Positions 25,361 through 36,847 of a stretch of 64,000 nt of DNA are shown piece after piece. The translations under genes and the position numbers were made by a program. The stretch covers positions 9,162,501-9,226,500 of the forward strand of contig OX442318.1 of the NCBI GenBank assembly GCA_949358305.1. Reading direction: 5' to 3'. Within the stretch, counting starts at the first letter, position 1, and each line of letters starts with the position of its first letter. The notes beneath the pieces were generated by a model that saw only the letters and a program-made list of their open reading frames with translations, had not been told where the DNA came from and did no database searches. Origin of the DNA: Strigamia acuminata (taxonomy: Eukaryota; Arthropoda; Chilopoda; Geophilomorpha; Linotaeniidae).

Positions 25361-28300
25361 AATAGCTTTAGTTTCATCTCAAGCTAACAGTTTAAATGAT
25401 AATATTTTAAACTGAAATAGTTATTTTCCAGTTTATAAATAAAATAGAAATTGTTAAAAGGAATAGAATTATCGATGACTACGAATGCGCCTAGTACGTC
25501 CTCAATCCAAATTGATGTCTACAAACAATCTCAATTGTGTTTTTTTAGGTTCACAAAGTGTTTTCAATCAATGTTGACTCTATTGAGAATTTTTTTTCAC
25601 TCCACAGGAAGTTGTGTATTTCCTGCACTTGATGTGGGTTCAACCCCTCATCACGTGATCTCAGACTATAGTTTCTGACTCAAAATTAGAAACTAAAAAA
25701 AAAAAATATATCTTAAGCCACAACGCATCTATTTATTTTGAAAACTTGAAGTTTAACTCCAACTTTTCACGAGTAGTTGCAACGAGTGAAATTTATTGTA
25801 TAGAGAAATAGAATCCAAGCCCTGTGCTGACCGAAGTATGTTATTTATACAAACTCCTACAATTCTTCGGCTGGCTGAAACAGCCAGGCTTAGTCCGAAA
25901 CCCGATTCTTTTCAAAAATAACAAGAAATCATTTATATTTTATCAGTTTCTTCACCTTAACTACATATTGTTTGGTCCACTGAAAATACATTTGGAAAGC
26001 AATTCTAAGCCCCTTGTTTCGATGATTGCTGCACCAAATGTGTCTGAATGTCAGACTAAAAGATCAATTGGTCAAGATTCATTCACCACATTTGATTGAC
26101 ATTAAATCAATGAGAAAAGACCAGGATTGAAATTACATCTTCTGTTGCTTTAATTTAAAAACAAGTAAAACAAAAAAACTACGTTTTTCGAAAAAAGCTT
26201 TTACGCTGTATCCCAGTGAAATTTGAATCCAGACTAAAAATTTGCCAAATGACAAATCGTTTTTTAGCAAATAAAAAAAAATGTAGCTCAGATCAAAAAG
26301 TTATCAGCATCATTTGAAAGAGCGGCAAATTCTGCACAGGAAACATTTTTAATTTTTTAAACCGTTCATTTTTCATATTTTTTTGTTTTTATGGTTAAAT
26401 TCAAATTTCTTACTAAATTGACCATGCGGTCATTGTAAGTTCTGGCATAGCTACTACTGTGTCTCTTTGAATTCTTTCTTGCAGCACACAAAACCACTAT
26501 AAGAGAGAAGTTCCTAGGCAATGGGAATCAAAAGCAAGTAAACAGCAAAAGATTAACTTCTATCGCCCCCCTCTAGATAAAGTCAAGCAAGCCACCATTG
26601 TGACCAAAAAAAAAGCTTTTCTTCGTTTGCTCTTCCTGAAAGATAATTTCTCTAATCTTCTGGTAGTGATTCAATAGCACGTCATTCCTAATTCTTAGAA
26701 GAAACGTGAACTATCTTGTAGCAATCATGGCTATGGGCTCTTCAATATCGAGATTGACAACCATCAATCTTAATCTGTCTTTCTGCGGTTAGTGCCCTGG
26801 TAGCAGCCTCACAAAAACATCAATAACTACCAATTGGTTGTCGCATGTCGCATACACAAAGAATAAATTTCATCGTCTGCAACCGTTATTTTGATGCCAA
26901 AATCAAACTGAAAATTCTTGGTCTTTGCATCAAACAAAAACACAAAAAAATCCAAGATTCTGTCAAATATAGACAGGCAATGGCTTACTTTTTATTCTTT
27001 GTGTTTCACGGAATTACGGTATTTCCGCAATTAAGAGCCACAGTTAAATTGTAACAGCTCGCGAATACTAGCCGCAGCCGAGGGTGCGTTTCATAAATAT
27101 AAAACCACCCGCAAAAATAGACTTTCCAGAAAAACGATTAAAACAATCACAAAACTGTTTGTTGCACGTGAATACTCATCAAATTTTACACCTTTAACTC
27201 ATTTCAAAACAATTCAAAACATTCTGGTGAAACCCAATGCATTTCAAAATACACCGCAATACATTGCTATATAATTCCAATAGAACCTAGATTCCCCCTC
27301 AGTACAAAATGAAACAATTAAAATAGATTTTTAATCCCAAAAAGTCGATTTTTGCACACAATGCATTTTTGGCACTTAAAAAATAGATTTTTGGACTAGA
27401 CAAATGCATGTTTGCACTTTCCAGCCGCGTTGTAAAGAATACAGCGTTCAATCAGCATCCCGCACTCAAAGAAAACATTTGCGGTGTATCCCCCCAAATA
27501 AAAGACACGCTTCCCAGGTCTTCAGGGGAATACGTCTTGCTGGTTGTTTTTGTGACAGTTTGTGTGACCCTGTGCTGTCCTGAAGACCACTTATAATACT
27601 TTACAATGCCACACTGTAAATTATGAATTGCTGGCATCCATTCAACATTCAGCAATTGTTTTTATTCGGTGATGAATACTTATTGTCATCCGAGTAAACA
27701 TTATTTGAGCTGTAAAAAGCATTCTGGCACAGTTTGCAGATGAATTTAACTATGAAGCAATTTACTTTTGGAACTACACGATATGGTAAATTATTCCATT
27801 AAATCCATATAATCAAATTACAAATGGTTTACATTTCAATCAACTATTGGTCTTTTCCAAATTCATTTTATTTTATTTCCATTTCTATCAACATATGCTG
27901 ATTACTTTGGAGACCTCCTCCTCTTTCTCCAATCACTGTCAATTATACCTCATTTTGCCCCTGGCCTGTGGTTTCTAAAGTAATTATTTCTCTACATACA
28001 GAATTTATTTCCTCTTTTTTCATTTCATTTTATAAAAAAAAAAAAAGTAAAAAAAAAAATAATTTTTTTTTATATTAAATTATGAAACAGGGTATAGGCA
28101 ATGTCATTCACAAATAGTTTTCATTTAATTTCACTCCCCAAGTGCTGTCAATCTAGCTTTAATGTGAAAAAAATATTAACACGCGCATACTTGATCAAAG
28201 ATCCATACACCGCTGTTTTTTTTTAAAAAAAATTACAAATTTAATTAAGATATAAAAAAATGAAGACAAAAAACCTCTTAACCATCACAAAATGAGAATA

Positions 28301-31300
28301 ACAGCTAAACCCTGCTGTGCTATTGTCAGCCATTTTCAATGATGGCTGTCTGCCAAAATAAGGAGTCAAATAAATCTCTTCTCTTTTTAAAAAAAAAAAA
28401 TATTAAGACACTAATGGAGTAATATCTCCTTTTATTTTTCCTCCTCCCACAGCTCTGAGTCTTAGCAAGCAAGAAAAACATGCTAATTTAATTAATTAGC
28501 AATGGCTTCTTATCAGCAGGTGATGAGAAAGTGCTGCAACTTTCTAGAAAAAAGTGTTATCAAATGAATCACTGCGGAGAGTGATAACCCTTAATAGAAA
28601 AACCATGCTCAGATAACTAAAACATGAACAACCGCTAATCGCATGTTGTTTTTTTTTACTTCCTTTCACCTTGTTGTATACCACACAAAATTTATTGTTG
28701 TTTACTGCATGCACAGTAATAAGTTGGTCAAACTTATCTAGAATGTTTGTTTAGTATTGGATAACTTTTTATGTTATTGTAATTTTACACTTTTTGATTG
28801 GAATTGCATTGGGTGCGTTCAAATGGATTAAGCAAATATTTAAAGTTGGTTTTACGTTTGATTTTACAAAATAATCATTTGCAAACCAACCATTTGCAAT
28901 TCGTCGATCTAACTTTCGAGGTAGCCATTTTGAATTTCGTTGTAAAAACCAAAACCCGACATAAACCGATTCGTAAACGACCAGTTGTGGTTTTTTTGAA
29001 AGTTCGCAAAGTCGATTTATAATTAATTCTGATCAAAACTGTGTATAATTACTGATTTTACTGATTTTCTGGATTCTTGAAAGAAAACATGTATTTTTAG
29101 GTTAAGAACAGTTTAGTGTAATTTCTAGGGGTCGCAAATACAAATTCAAGGGAACAAAGGGTAAAATTAGATAATTTATGACGCTTTTACAGCACTTCCG
29201 GTCACACGTCATCCAATATCACTCAAAAACTCCTTCTGCATGTTGATTTCTCTGCACTACACCGCGCTATTCCACTCTAACCCGTAGGACCTCGCTACTT
29301 CTAAGAATTACAGTTTTCATTTTTGCGGTTTTTGGTGATAATTTTTGGCTGTTTTTGATGTCCACTCCGCTTATAGAAACGATGAAAACCATAAAAGCCA
29401 AAACTTTAAATGCCCTACTGTATTTTTGAACCATATTGGTTAGTCTGTTTTCAGTCGCAGTGGACATGCAGACAATATCCAAACAACCAAACAACTTTAA
29501 CTGCAAGTTGTGATTAAGATTTGTGGAACTTTGATTACATTTTCCATCAAATCCGATGCTAAAAATCAAAAACAACATTTTATAAGGCACAACACATTCT
29601 TTTTATTCCATTTTACACATTCATCTTTCTCCTTAATACCTCCATTAAACGAAAATCCAGCACGCTTCACAAAACCACCCATTAAAAATCCACTTTTTTC
29701 TTCTTCATATTTATATATATAAAAAAAAAAATCATCCTCTCTCCACCTCATTTTCCTCCTAGAAGAGCACCACCAGTGACTGACATTTGCATAATGGCAA
29801 GAAATGTCTCTATGCATATACAATATCCGAGTGGAATTTTCTCACCAACTTGGCGTGCAAACTGCAAACGGGGGTCGTGCGTATGCCAATTTACTTGCAC
29901 CGACTAGACTCCGTCGAGCTGTTAATAAGCTGAATTTGAGATAAGACTAGTTAGTATACAAACTACACTGCCACTCGTGATAACTACGCAGCGATAGAGT
30001 GGATCTAAAAAGCGATGAAAGTAAAAATTTAAAAATTTCCAAAATAAATTAGAGATAAGGTCGTGAATAATGAAACACTCCGCAGTCCAACATCAATTAT
30101 CACTACACGGGTTTCTCACAGCAAAGCTTGTGGTCACAAGGAGAGGTTTGCCCTCCGCTTCGATCAACCGCCACACACACATTACACCGTTTAAGACCGA
30201 GGCCAAAAGTAATGTGGCCTTAATAAACTTCCACCTTGATTGGACCATGCGGTGAGCCAGCACGGCTTTTCTGCGCAACCACCGTAAAAGAGCAGCCCGC
30301 CATTGATATACCTCTTAACGCTCTTTTCTGTACTAACATCTCCGTGCTCTGCAACTTTGCAATTGGACATTTTTCTCTTTGCAGGCCACCTTAAGGCCAG
30401 ACTGTTTGATGCGTGCTGCTGGTTTGCATGCAAAACTTGCACGCTAACTGCAGCATTTGCACCTAATACTAGGAAAACCACAGATGGTCTTGCCGTACTA
30501 ATGCAGGGGACACACTAGGCGTTATGCGATTCGCGCCGCCTCGCAAAGCGATTTTTACGTCATCAAAAATGATGTCAGGTCACATCTGATTGGCTGCGAT
30601 CAAAATCGGTGCTATGTTTCTACCGTGTCTCACGTAAAAAGTGTCGTCCCCAAACTCAGAGCCTCAACGCAAAGCCTGATTCATGCTTTCCGTATTATCC
30701 GGCTTTAAGCCGCATGCCGGTATAACTCGAGTGTGACCGGACTGCAGGTAAACACCGTTTTTACTGGCATGTCGCTATAAATGAGTAAAAATCTTTTCAA
30801 AGAGAATTGAAAGCGTTTCTAGATGTCCAAAATGTAGGAAATTGGCTTTAATTCAAATAAATTTACCCAAATTTTAATAATAACCTTCAGAATATCAAGA
30901 AAACTGACATTTCTAGCCCAAACTCCAATAATTATTCATCCAGGCTCTTTTAATTAAAAAATTACAGAGGGGCATAGCAGTTACTATGCTGCAATGTAGA
31001 ACTCCATCTCCCAGCAGGAGTGGCACTAGAAGTTGTTGTCGTTTATTGGGGTGTATGCTATCAGTATTGGTCTGTGATGAGAGAAGTAACAAACGTGTCT
31101 GTACGCAATAGGTTATGTTATAAATACATTGTTGATTCTCTAGGTTGTTTAAGCGCCATCTCTTGATAGAAAATGGTTCCCATCGTGCCATTGTGAGGTT
31201 TTCTTGTGAGTTTGTGGTTAGGTTAAGGTTTGTCAACAATTGGAGTTGGCACCAATCGCTGTTTCCGTTGCTGACGCTGGTTCACATTTCCGCCAAAAAG

Positions 31301-31375
31301 AACAGTCCTCTTAGGACGTAGTTCTATGTCAAAACAAAACAAGTAAATATCTGTAATGCATGGAAGCATTACATC
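25361..31375. other. Long non-coding stretch with scattered repeat fragments
   Basis: No gene is recognised in 6 kb. Small items: a poly-A/T-rich zone at 28020-28080 and 28380-28410; an inverted decamer GGTCTTCAGG/CCTGAAGACC at 27518 and 27579; a MITE-like CG-bearing fragment at 30506-30590 (GACACACTAGGCGTTATGCG); and a piece at 29330-29480 with similarity to 5067-5090 and 7500-7530. Confidence 0.4.
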
Positions 31376-31849
31376 TTAGACTTCTAAACCCCTTCTACAC
31401 TTTTCTGTATAGAAATACATCTGTCCGTCTGTCCCTAAATAAAACACCAAAATAAAAGAAAATAATGTGGAGTTTTCAGGTTCGAGAAATGCACAGACGG
31501 GCGACAACACGTCGCCAGACGGCGTTCAGACGTAACACGCGCATTTTGATACGTCCGATAAATGTTTTGTGGTAACAGCCAATAGGAGCTGACCATTCAT
31601 GTAATATATTACGTCATTTCCGGTATCAGTCTGTAATAGACGGCTAAAAGTCTAGTAAAACCAGTTTATTAATTTAACCGGAGGTCGGAAAAATACGAAA
31701 AGACCTTAGGAACCTAATACAGGTATGCTGAGTTCATTGCCGTTTCCCGTTTGGCTCTACCTGCTATAGTTTTTGAGATATGGATGCAGACGGACGGACG
31801 GACAGAGCCGTTTCATTACACTTTCTAAACATCAGGTTTAGAAGTCTAA
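31376..31849. mobile_element. MITE with 15-bp perfect ends
   Basis: TTAGACTTCTAAACC at 31376-31390 and its exact complement at 31835-31849 close a 474-bp element. Matching sub-terminal CTGTCCGTC / GACGGACGG blocks support a real pair. There is no transposase ORF. The family is unknown to me. Confidence 0.75.
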
Positions 31850-32719
31850 AACCAGCATTTTCACTTTTTACTGGCATGCCGATATAAGCGACATGATTAA
31901 AACTACTAAAAGTTGGTAATCCCATTTCCTTGTAGTAGGCTCAAGAGCCTTTAACGTAAACTCTATCCACCCAGAGAATCCAATAATTCTCATTGGCTGG
32001 CTGCTTTGCCAGTGTGTTGATACAAAGGAAATATTCTTAGCCAATCGGATCACAAGCTACACTCCTTTAAACATCCAACTTTCCTTCTTGATTAATGTTA
32101 GCATTCTGAAAAAACCCTTCTTCAGACTTCCTCTATTGTTTGCTTTGGATTGGATAAGATATTTGTTTTTAGAACAAGTTCCGCCATTCCTAGCAACTAA
32201 TTGCATATATCTATACGTCTACGCCCTTTTGGCAGAGCCTTTTCTCCTTCCTTCGCTGGCTTGCTAGCTGATCCCAGCACAGACAGATCTGGCCAGCTTA
32301 ACAACTCGAAACGAACTCAATCATCTCCTGCCACAAAGGGCTTTGCAATTTCTTTCTTTCCTTCCCCTTTGATAACTTTTTTTTCTCTTTTCCACAAAGC
32401 ATAAGGGTTTTGAAATCATTAACAGGCCGAAAATATCTTCTCTCTATTCTGGAATCCGTTGCTTCATTTTTTAATTAAATACCTTACAGTTCCCAATTGT
32501 GCACCCCACAAGTTTTCAACCAACCCATGCTGTACACTAATTGAGACCTGCGCAGTAAAGCGAATTAAAACCCCCCAGAAAAAAGAATCCCAATTAGGAT
32601 TTCATGTAACAAATCACCAAGTGCATGAATAACCAAAGAATTCGTTTTTCAGACGGAAGGATTGTTCCAATTGTGCATTTCAAAATAGGGAAAACTCAAT
32701 AAACTGTCTAATCTTACTC
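31850..32719. other. Non-coding, nothing recognised
   Basis: AT-rich DNA with no supported feature. Confidence 0.4.
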
Positions 32720-33115
32720 TAGTTGCAGTCAAAAAGGCAAATTGGTCCCATTGGTCGAGCCAGTTGACTGGTGTAGCGATCCGGAAAAGGAGAGCCAAAC
32801 ACCAGAATTGCATTACAATGTACAGATATTGTAATCGATTGCCTAGGCAACTGCCAAAAATTCAAAATTGTTTACTTTCCAGACATAGTAACCAATAAAC
32901 ATAACAAACATGAGTTTGACATTTTTATATGCGTAAAACTTCATTTCAATGATGGAAATAACATTTTATAATAAGAAAAATCAAAATTACAATAACTAAA
33001 AATCACAAAAATAAATAAAAATCAAAACTACTTCTCCTAGTAGTAGTATACAGTCTGGAGTTGGTAGTAAACTGGCTCGACGAATGGGACTAATTTGCTT
33101 TTTTGACTGCAACTA
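32720..33115. mobile_element. MITE, 'TATACTC' family core, complete copy 4
   Basis: Inverted arms of about 45 bp with three or four mismatches begin TAGTTGCAGTCAAAAAGGCA and end GACTGCAACTA. TA lies at both ends. The interior has CTGGTGTAGCGATCC, ACACCAGAATTGCATTACA and CTACTTCTCCTAGTAG, as in the sister copies. Confidence 0.87.
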
Positions 33116-33479
33116 TACGACTACTTTTCATCAGTTTAGAAAAAAAACAAGAAGTTCACCCGGAGAATGATAAATCAGACAAACGTATACAGCCAAATTA
33201 TAAAATACATTTGAAAGCAGTTAGCAACCCGATGTTTATAAAATGGTTCAAAAGAATTAATTCACCTAAAAAGTAATCTTTGAGAAGCTTTATTTTTTTT
33301 CTGGGCGACCAGGTTTTAAAATGACACCGGTTTCATAAGTTTAGAAAGCGTTCTAAAACGTAAGGCCCCAAAGTGCGTATTGAATGAACTGGTAATGTGG
33401 ACCACCTGGCTGAACTAATTACGTGAGATGCCCTTACAACGATGTGTAACATATTTATATAGAAAATTAATTATTACAG
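33116..33479. other. Non-coding, nothing recognised
   Basis: AT-rich DNA without a supported feature. Confidence 0.35.
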
Positions 33480-33700
33480 CGCTTGCGGCAGACGCTTTTT
33501 CCTCATAATGGCATAATTTTACACTATTTCATGTAACAAAATGAATTCGAAAAGAAAACAGCGAGATAAACCGTAACGTGTGCTCCGCATGCAAATATGC
33601 AGCTAAGAATTCAAAATGGCGGCACATGAGGTGGTTGCTGATTGCAAATTTCGGTCAGTGACATAACTAAACTATCGGTTATGATCCCGAAGATAAAAAT
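33480..33700. repeat. Diverged inverted copy of the 37.99-38.47 kb repeat
   Basis: GCTTGCGGCAGACGC at one end, then GATAAACCGTAACGTGTGCTC and GAATTCAAAATGGCGGC, which are reverse complements of sequence at 38160-38225. The matching second terminal repeat is not clear. Confidence 0.65.
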
Positions 33701-33945
33701 GCAGATTAGCAAATTTTTGCTTTGTTGGACAAAGATGTTACGGCAACCATGACAATGGTCAAAAGCTTATTATCTTGTTTTTTGCCACGCTTGTCAGTGG
33801 TGGTATTTTGTTAATCAATATCATGTGCCACAAGTGACAAATCCCAGTGCAAGAAGTGCGGCCCTCCTAGGTTGTTTCAGGTGATATGACAAAAGAGGAG
33901 AGAATTTTAAAGGACTCGTCAGCCATTAGTTCTAGTGTGGATCAT

Positions 33946-34115
33946 TACAGTAACTCCTCAACTTACTAACACCCGAGTTACGAACTTTCAGATATGGACT
34001 TCATATTTGTGGCAGTGCATTATGTTAGTTTAAGTGTCTGGCACTAGGCTTGCCGCAAAACCCACGCTCTTATTGTTGTTATAAGTAGTTTAATATGAAC
34101 CTTTATTAAGGCTGG
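33946..34115. repeat. Partial 'TACAG...TCCTCAAC' MITE
   Basis: TACAGTAACTCCTCAACTTA starts the piece. It continues with TGCATTATGTTAG, AACCCACGCTCTTATTGTTG and AATATGAACCTTTATTAA. The same order occurs inverted in 41640-41798. The far end is missing, replaced by the ATATCGC-rich sequence that follows. Confidence 0.75.
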
Positions 34116-34958
34116 TTCGCACTTGCGTATACGCTGTGGCTGTGGATTACTCTGTAGGCCTGTGCGATTACTCTTTGAAGGGAATGCAAATGCGATACTG
34201 CAGTTTAGCAATTTTTTTGCGATATATTGCATTAGCGATATATCGCTTAGAATAAGCTGTGTAATCACAATGTCACAAGATATCGCATTATCGCAAAATT
34301 TCGTAATACCGCAAAATTTCGTAATATCGCAAAATATCGCAATGTATCGCAACGGGACGTCATTCCCATTCCCATTGAATAACATATTATTCAATGGGAA
34401 TGACGTCACGTACAAACACGAAACGAGTTTTGCATACGTTTTAGAGTTTTTGAATGCACCTACTGTGGCTTTTTGAGTTTTCCGACCTTCAATCAAAAAT
34501 TGCAGCAACAAAAAATTAATTTTTGCCGACATTTTTCCTCGTGTCAAAATCCAAACTCGATTCCTTGTTTCATTTTTATCATTTTGTGCAACTATCCAAC
34601 GCGTGTTCCTCGGCTAGAAAATCCTTCCCTTGACATCCGACCAAACCATTGCAAACAGAAAGTAAGACAATATGAAACAGGCATTTCTGCTGGCAATGAA
34701 CAACACCTAATCCAACTCTCGCCATACTATAAAACTTCTCGCTACAATCCCTAAGCGCTCTTAAAACCGTAAAATTCATCTGATGTACAACACTCTAAAA
34801 CACGATACAAACAGTCAAATCCCCCATCCCCCACCCACCCCAACATGAAAATAAATAAAACAAAATTATCTCCACAAACACTAAAAAAAATATAGGCCTA
34901 TATAAAAAAAAATGAAAAAGGTAGAATATTTTATTTAAAGTCCCCACACTGACACTAT
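34116..34958. other. Hairpin-rich non-coding DNA
   Basis: 34219-34350 is packed with TATCGCAA-like motifs, including the perfect palindrome AGCGATATATCGCT at about 34233-34246. 34356-34407 forms a long hairpin: GACGTCATTCCCATT...TTATTCAATGGG arms with a six-base CCCATT duplication in the left arm and a 4-nt loop. Open frames on both strands here are shadows of these palindromes. Nothing else is recognised to 34958. Confidence 0.5.
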
Positions 34959-35220
34959 TGTAAACTATCCCAAACTTGGGATCAGCTGACCCGAAATTAC
35001 CAAGACACAACTACAAGCTCTAGTTAACTTCAAGTAATTTTATTAACAACAATTCTTCTTTATATATCGCATTGGTCAGCTCTGATTGGCTGACCACAAA
35101 CGAACAGCCCCGATTGGCTGTTTTACTCCAAAACGTCTACTGGACATATTTGCGTATGTCCGCCCGCCTCCTGGCGACCGTTGTCGCCCGTCCTCGGTCT
35201 CGAACCCAAAAAACTCCACA
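34959..35220 (-). repeat. 3' LTR of the small LTR element
   Basis: 262 bp. From about 35030 to 35220 it is nearly identical to the right LTR (one substitution seen, AACCCAAAAA versus AACCCGAAAA). The first 70 bp (34959-35028) are only loosely alignable to 36016-36080, sharing TGTAAACTATC and CAGCTGAC. Confidence 0.85.
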
Positions 35221-35306
35221 CTCGGTCATCCGACTAAACGTCGGCGTCCTCGCCGACGCCTCGTCCTCTGCTCCCGACATTGCGTCGTCCTTGAACCTCC
35301 ATTTTC

Positions 35307-35828
35307 TCACCCGATCACTTGATTTGAGTTTCGTACGCCAAATTCGATTCGTCTTGTCTTTACTTTGATTTCTTCGTTCCGATTCGTATTTCGAACCGTT
35401 TCTTCTACGTCATTTTCGTCATCTTCGTCGCTTTCTTCGTCGTCGTCTTCATCTCTGCCTTCGCCTTCGCCGATTCCTGCTTCTGCACGTATTGCTCGTC
35501 GCAATTGACTTATCATATCAAATTTCGACTTTGCTGGCACAATGTTACGGGTTTGTAACAATGGCTTGACATCTTGGATTCTCAGTTTCGACCATTCGTC
35601 GTACGATCTAGTCTCGGTTGGAAGTTCTCCACGTCGAATCTTTGCTAAAACTGCTTCTGCTGCGGCCCTCTTTTCGTTCGTAATCTTCGTAACACGTGGT
35701 AACTTTGGCGCGTTCTTCACTTCTTTTGGTTTTTCCGGTTTCCTCTGCATCGCCTGCATCATTTGCTTTATCTGCGCGATTTGTTCCGCAATGAATTCGT
35801 CGTTCGTCATTGTTTTTGCTCCGGCCAT
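35307..35828 (-). CDS. Gag-like/SAP-motif protein of the small LTR element
   Basis: 173 residues. The ATG at 35828 has a good context (G at -3, G at +4). Residues 1-30 form a short amphipathic, Gln/Met-rich helix (QIAQIKQMMQAMQ), possibly a coiled coil. Residues 31-60 are Lys/Pro-rich. Residues 82-113 (KLRIQDVKPLLQ...DMISQLRRAI) fit the SAP motif pattern, a DNA/RNA-binding helix-turn-helix found in chromatin proteins and in some retroelement N-termini. Residues 119-143 are very acidic (EDDDEESDEDDE). The tail is Arg/Lys-rich. There is no zinc knuckle, protease or RT. It is the sole ORF between the two LTRs, transcribed from the right LTR. The likely role is a truncated Gag or nucleic-acid/chromatin tether for the element; that is inference. 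It could instead be a captured host SAP exon. Confidence 0.7.
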   Translation of the reverse strand: MAGAKTMTNDEFIAEQIAQIKQMMQAMQRKPEKPKEVKNAPKLPRVTKITNEKRAAAEAVLAKIRRGELPTETRSYDEWSKLRIQDVKPLLQTRNIVPAKSKFDMISQLRRAIRAEAGIGEGEGRDEDDDEESDEDDENDVEETVRNTNRNEEIKVKTRRIEFGVRNSNQVIG

Positions 35829-36002
35829 CTCGTAATTCGGCTAACCCTCGTAACACGCGGTGTTCCAGCGAATCGTCTCTCGTTTCCCGAACCGTCCACG
35901 CGCTATTTGCCAACCCGAATTCCGCTTCCGTCGCCAAAAACAATCGTCTTCTACTTTTCCGTCTACTTATTCATCTACTTTATCGTCGCATCGAATCCTT
36001 CT

Positions 36003-36015
36003 ATCCCACTTCTGA
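36003..36015 (-). other. Primer-binding site, tRNA-Leu-like
   Basis: On the minus strand TCAGAAGTGGGAT follows the 5' LTR directly, with no spacer. From memory this is complementary to the 3' acceptor/T-arm end of many eukaryotic tRNA-Leu genes, less the last CACCA portion. The position fits a reverse-transcription primer site. The exact tRNA was not checked. Confidence 0.65.
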
Positions 36016-36271
36016 TGTAAACTATCAAAAACCAATTGACAGCTGACTAAGAAATAACATGACACACGCTTGTTCAATTCAAAAGTAATTTTATTAACAA
36101 CAATTCTTCTTTATATATCGCATTGGTCAGCTCTGATTGGCTGACCACAAACGAACAGCCCCGATTGGCTGTTTTACTCCAAAACGTCTACTGGACATAT
36201 TTGCGTATGTCCGCCCGCCTCCTGGCGACCGTTGTCGCCCGTCCTCGGTCTCGAACCCGAAAAACTCCACA
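36016..36271 (-). repeat. 5' LTR of the small LTR element
   Basis: 256 bp. Read on the minus strand it starts TGTGGAGTTTTTC and ends GATAGTTTACA. CCAAT motifs lie at about 36122-36172, TATATAAAG at 36109-36117 and AATAAA at 36090-36095. That gives a compact U3 promoter and a polyadenylation signal very close to the likely start site. Confidence 0.87.
36109..36117 (-). promoter_or_regulatory. TATA box of the small LTR element
   Basis: TATATAAAG on the minus strand, downstream of three CCAAT motifs. The same box is present in the left LTR. Confidence 0.7.
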
Positions 36272-36496
36272 CTATACACTATTAAATTTCTGCATAAATT
36301 TGCATCAAGACACCTTGCATGTTTCATATATTTTTGTGATATTTTTTTATCAATAAACGACTTAAATTAAATTAAATTGTTTATAAAAATTAACGTACAG
36401 GAAAGCATTGGTCCGATAAACAAAGTTGTAACTCTGAAATCGCAAACCCAAAGAAGAACAAAGAAAGGTTGGCTTCCCAGTACTGCATTCGGCACC
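36272..36496. other. Non-coding, nothing recognised
   Basis: AT-rich DNA after the CTAT duplication. Confidence 0.35.
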
Positions 36497-36703
36497 TATA
36501 CTCTGAACCGACATAACGTTGTCCTATTTCCAGCCGTATTACGCCTAACTGTATACTGTATACCATAATTATTCACGAATAGACTAAAAATCATAAGGAA
36601 CTACTTTTCCTCGTTGCAGTAGTTCAACTGCAGTTCTGAGTAATTAAATAGGGCCAATGGGAGCCCAGCTTCCAGGGCTCCTCTTAAGTGCGGAAAGAGT
36701 ATA
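36497..36703. mobile_element. Internally deleted 'TATACTC' family MITE
   Basis: TATACTC at the left and GAGTATA at the right end, with family core pieces between: ACGCCTAACTGTATACTG, GGAACTACTTTTCC and GGCCAATGGGAG. It is only 207 bp and the long arms are poorly conserved. Confidence 0.6.
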
Positions 36704-36829
36704 TGTAGATTTTCTAATTCCAGTCGTCATTTAGCAGTAGAACCTTTTTTGATTCACGGAACTCTGTATACCTGTCACGGAGCCCCTGTAGGTGATCATA
36801 GTGCCCCTGTAGGTCAGTCGCGGCGCACA

Positions 36830-36844
36830 GGTTGGGAACCACTG
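36830..36844 (-). repeat. Solo hAT-type terminal repeat
   Basis: The minus strand reads CAGTGGTTCCCAACC, a widespread hAT terminal sequence. A related end (CAGTGGTTCCTAACG) occurs alone at 49934-49948. Partners were not found, so both are relics. Confidence 0.5.
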
Positions 36845-36847
36845 GCA

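Larger units (their letters stand above)
34959..36271 (-). mobile_element. Small non-autonomous LTR retrotransposon (TR-GAG-like), complete
   Basis: The element has LTRs at 34959-35220 and 36016-36271 (TG...CA ends), an internal region of 795 bp, and the direct repeat CTAT immediately outside both ends (34955-34958 and 36272-36275), which is the expected short target duplication. Orientation is minus: the right LTR has three CCAAT boxes, a TATATAAAG box and an AATAAA signal reading leftward, and the only ORF reads leftward. There is no polymerase, so it must borrow enzymes from a full-length relative. It resembles TRIM or TR-GAG elements (short LTR elements carrying only a gag-like ORF). It is visibly richer in CG dinucleotides than its surroundings. 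No convincing polypurine tract is seen before the 3' LTR. Confidence 0.88.

Noticed and set aside
35072-35368. Plus-strand frames of about 80-98 codons repeated at 36123-36370
   Set aside because: They are the LTRs of the small element read on the opposite strand; the duplication is due to the LTRs, not to paralogous genes.
35542-36046. Plus-strand frames of 78-97 codons opposite the SAP ORF
   Set aside because: Shadows of the minus-strand gene; promoter, primer site and polyadenylation signal all point to the minus strand.
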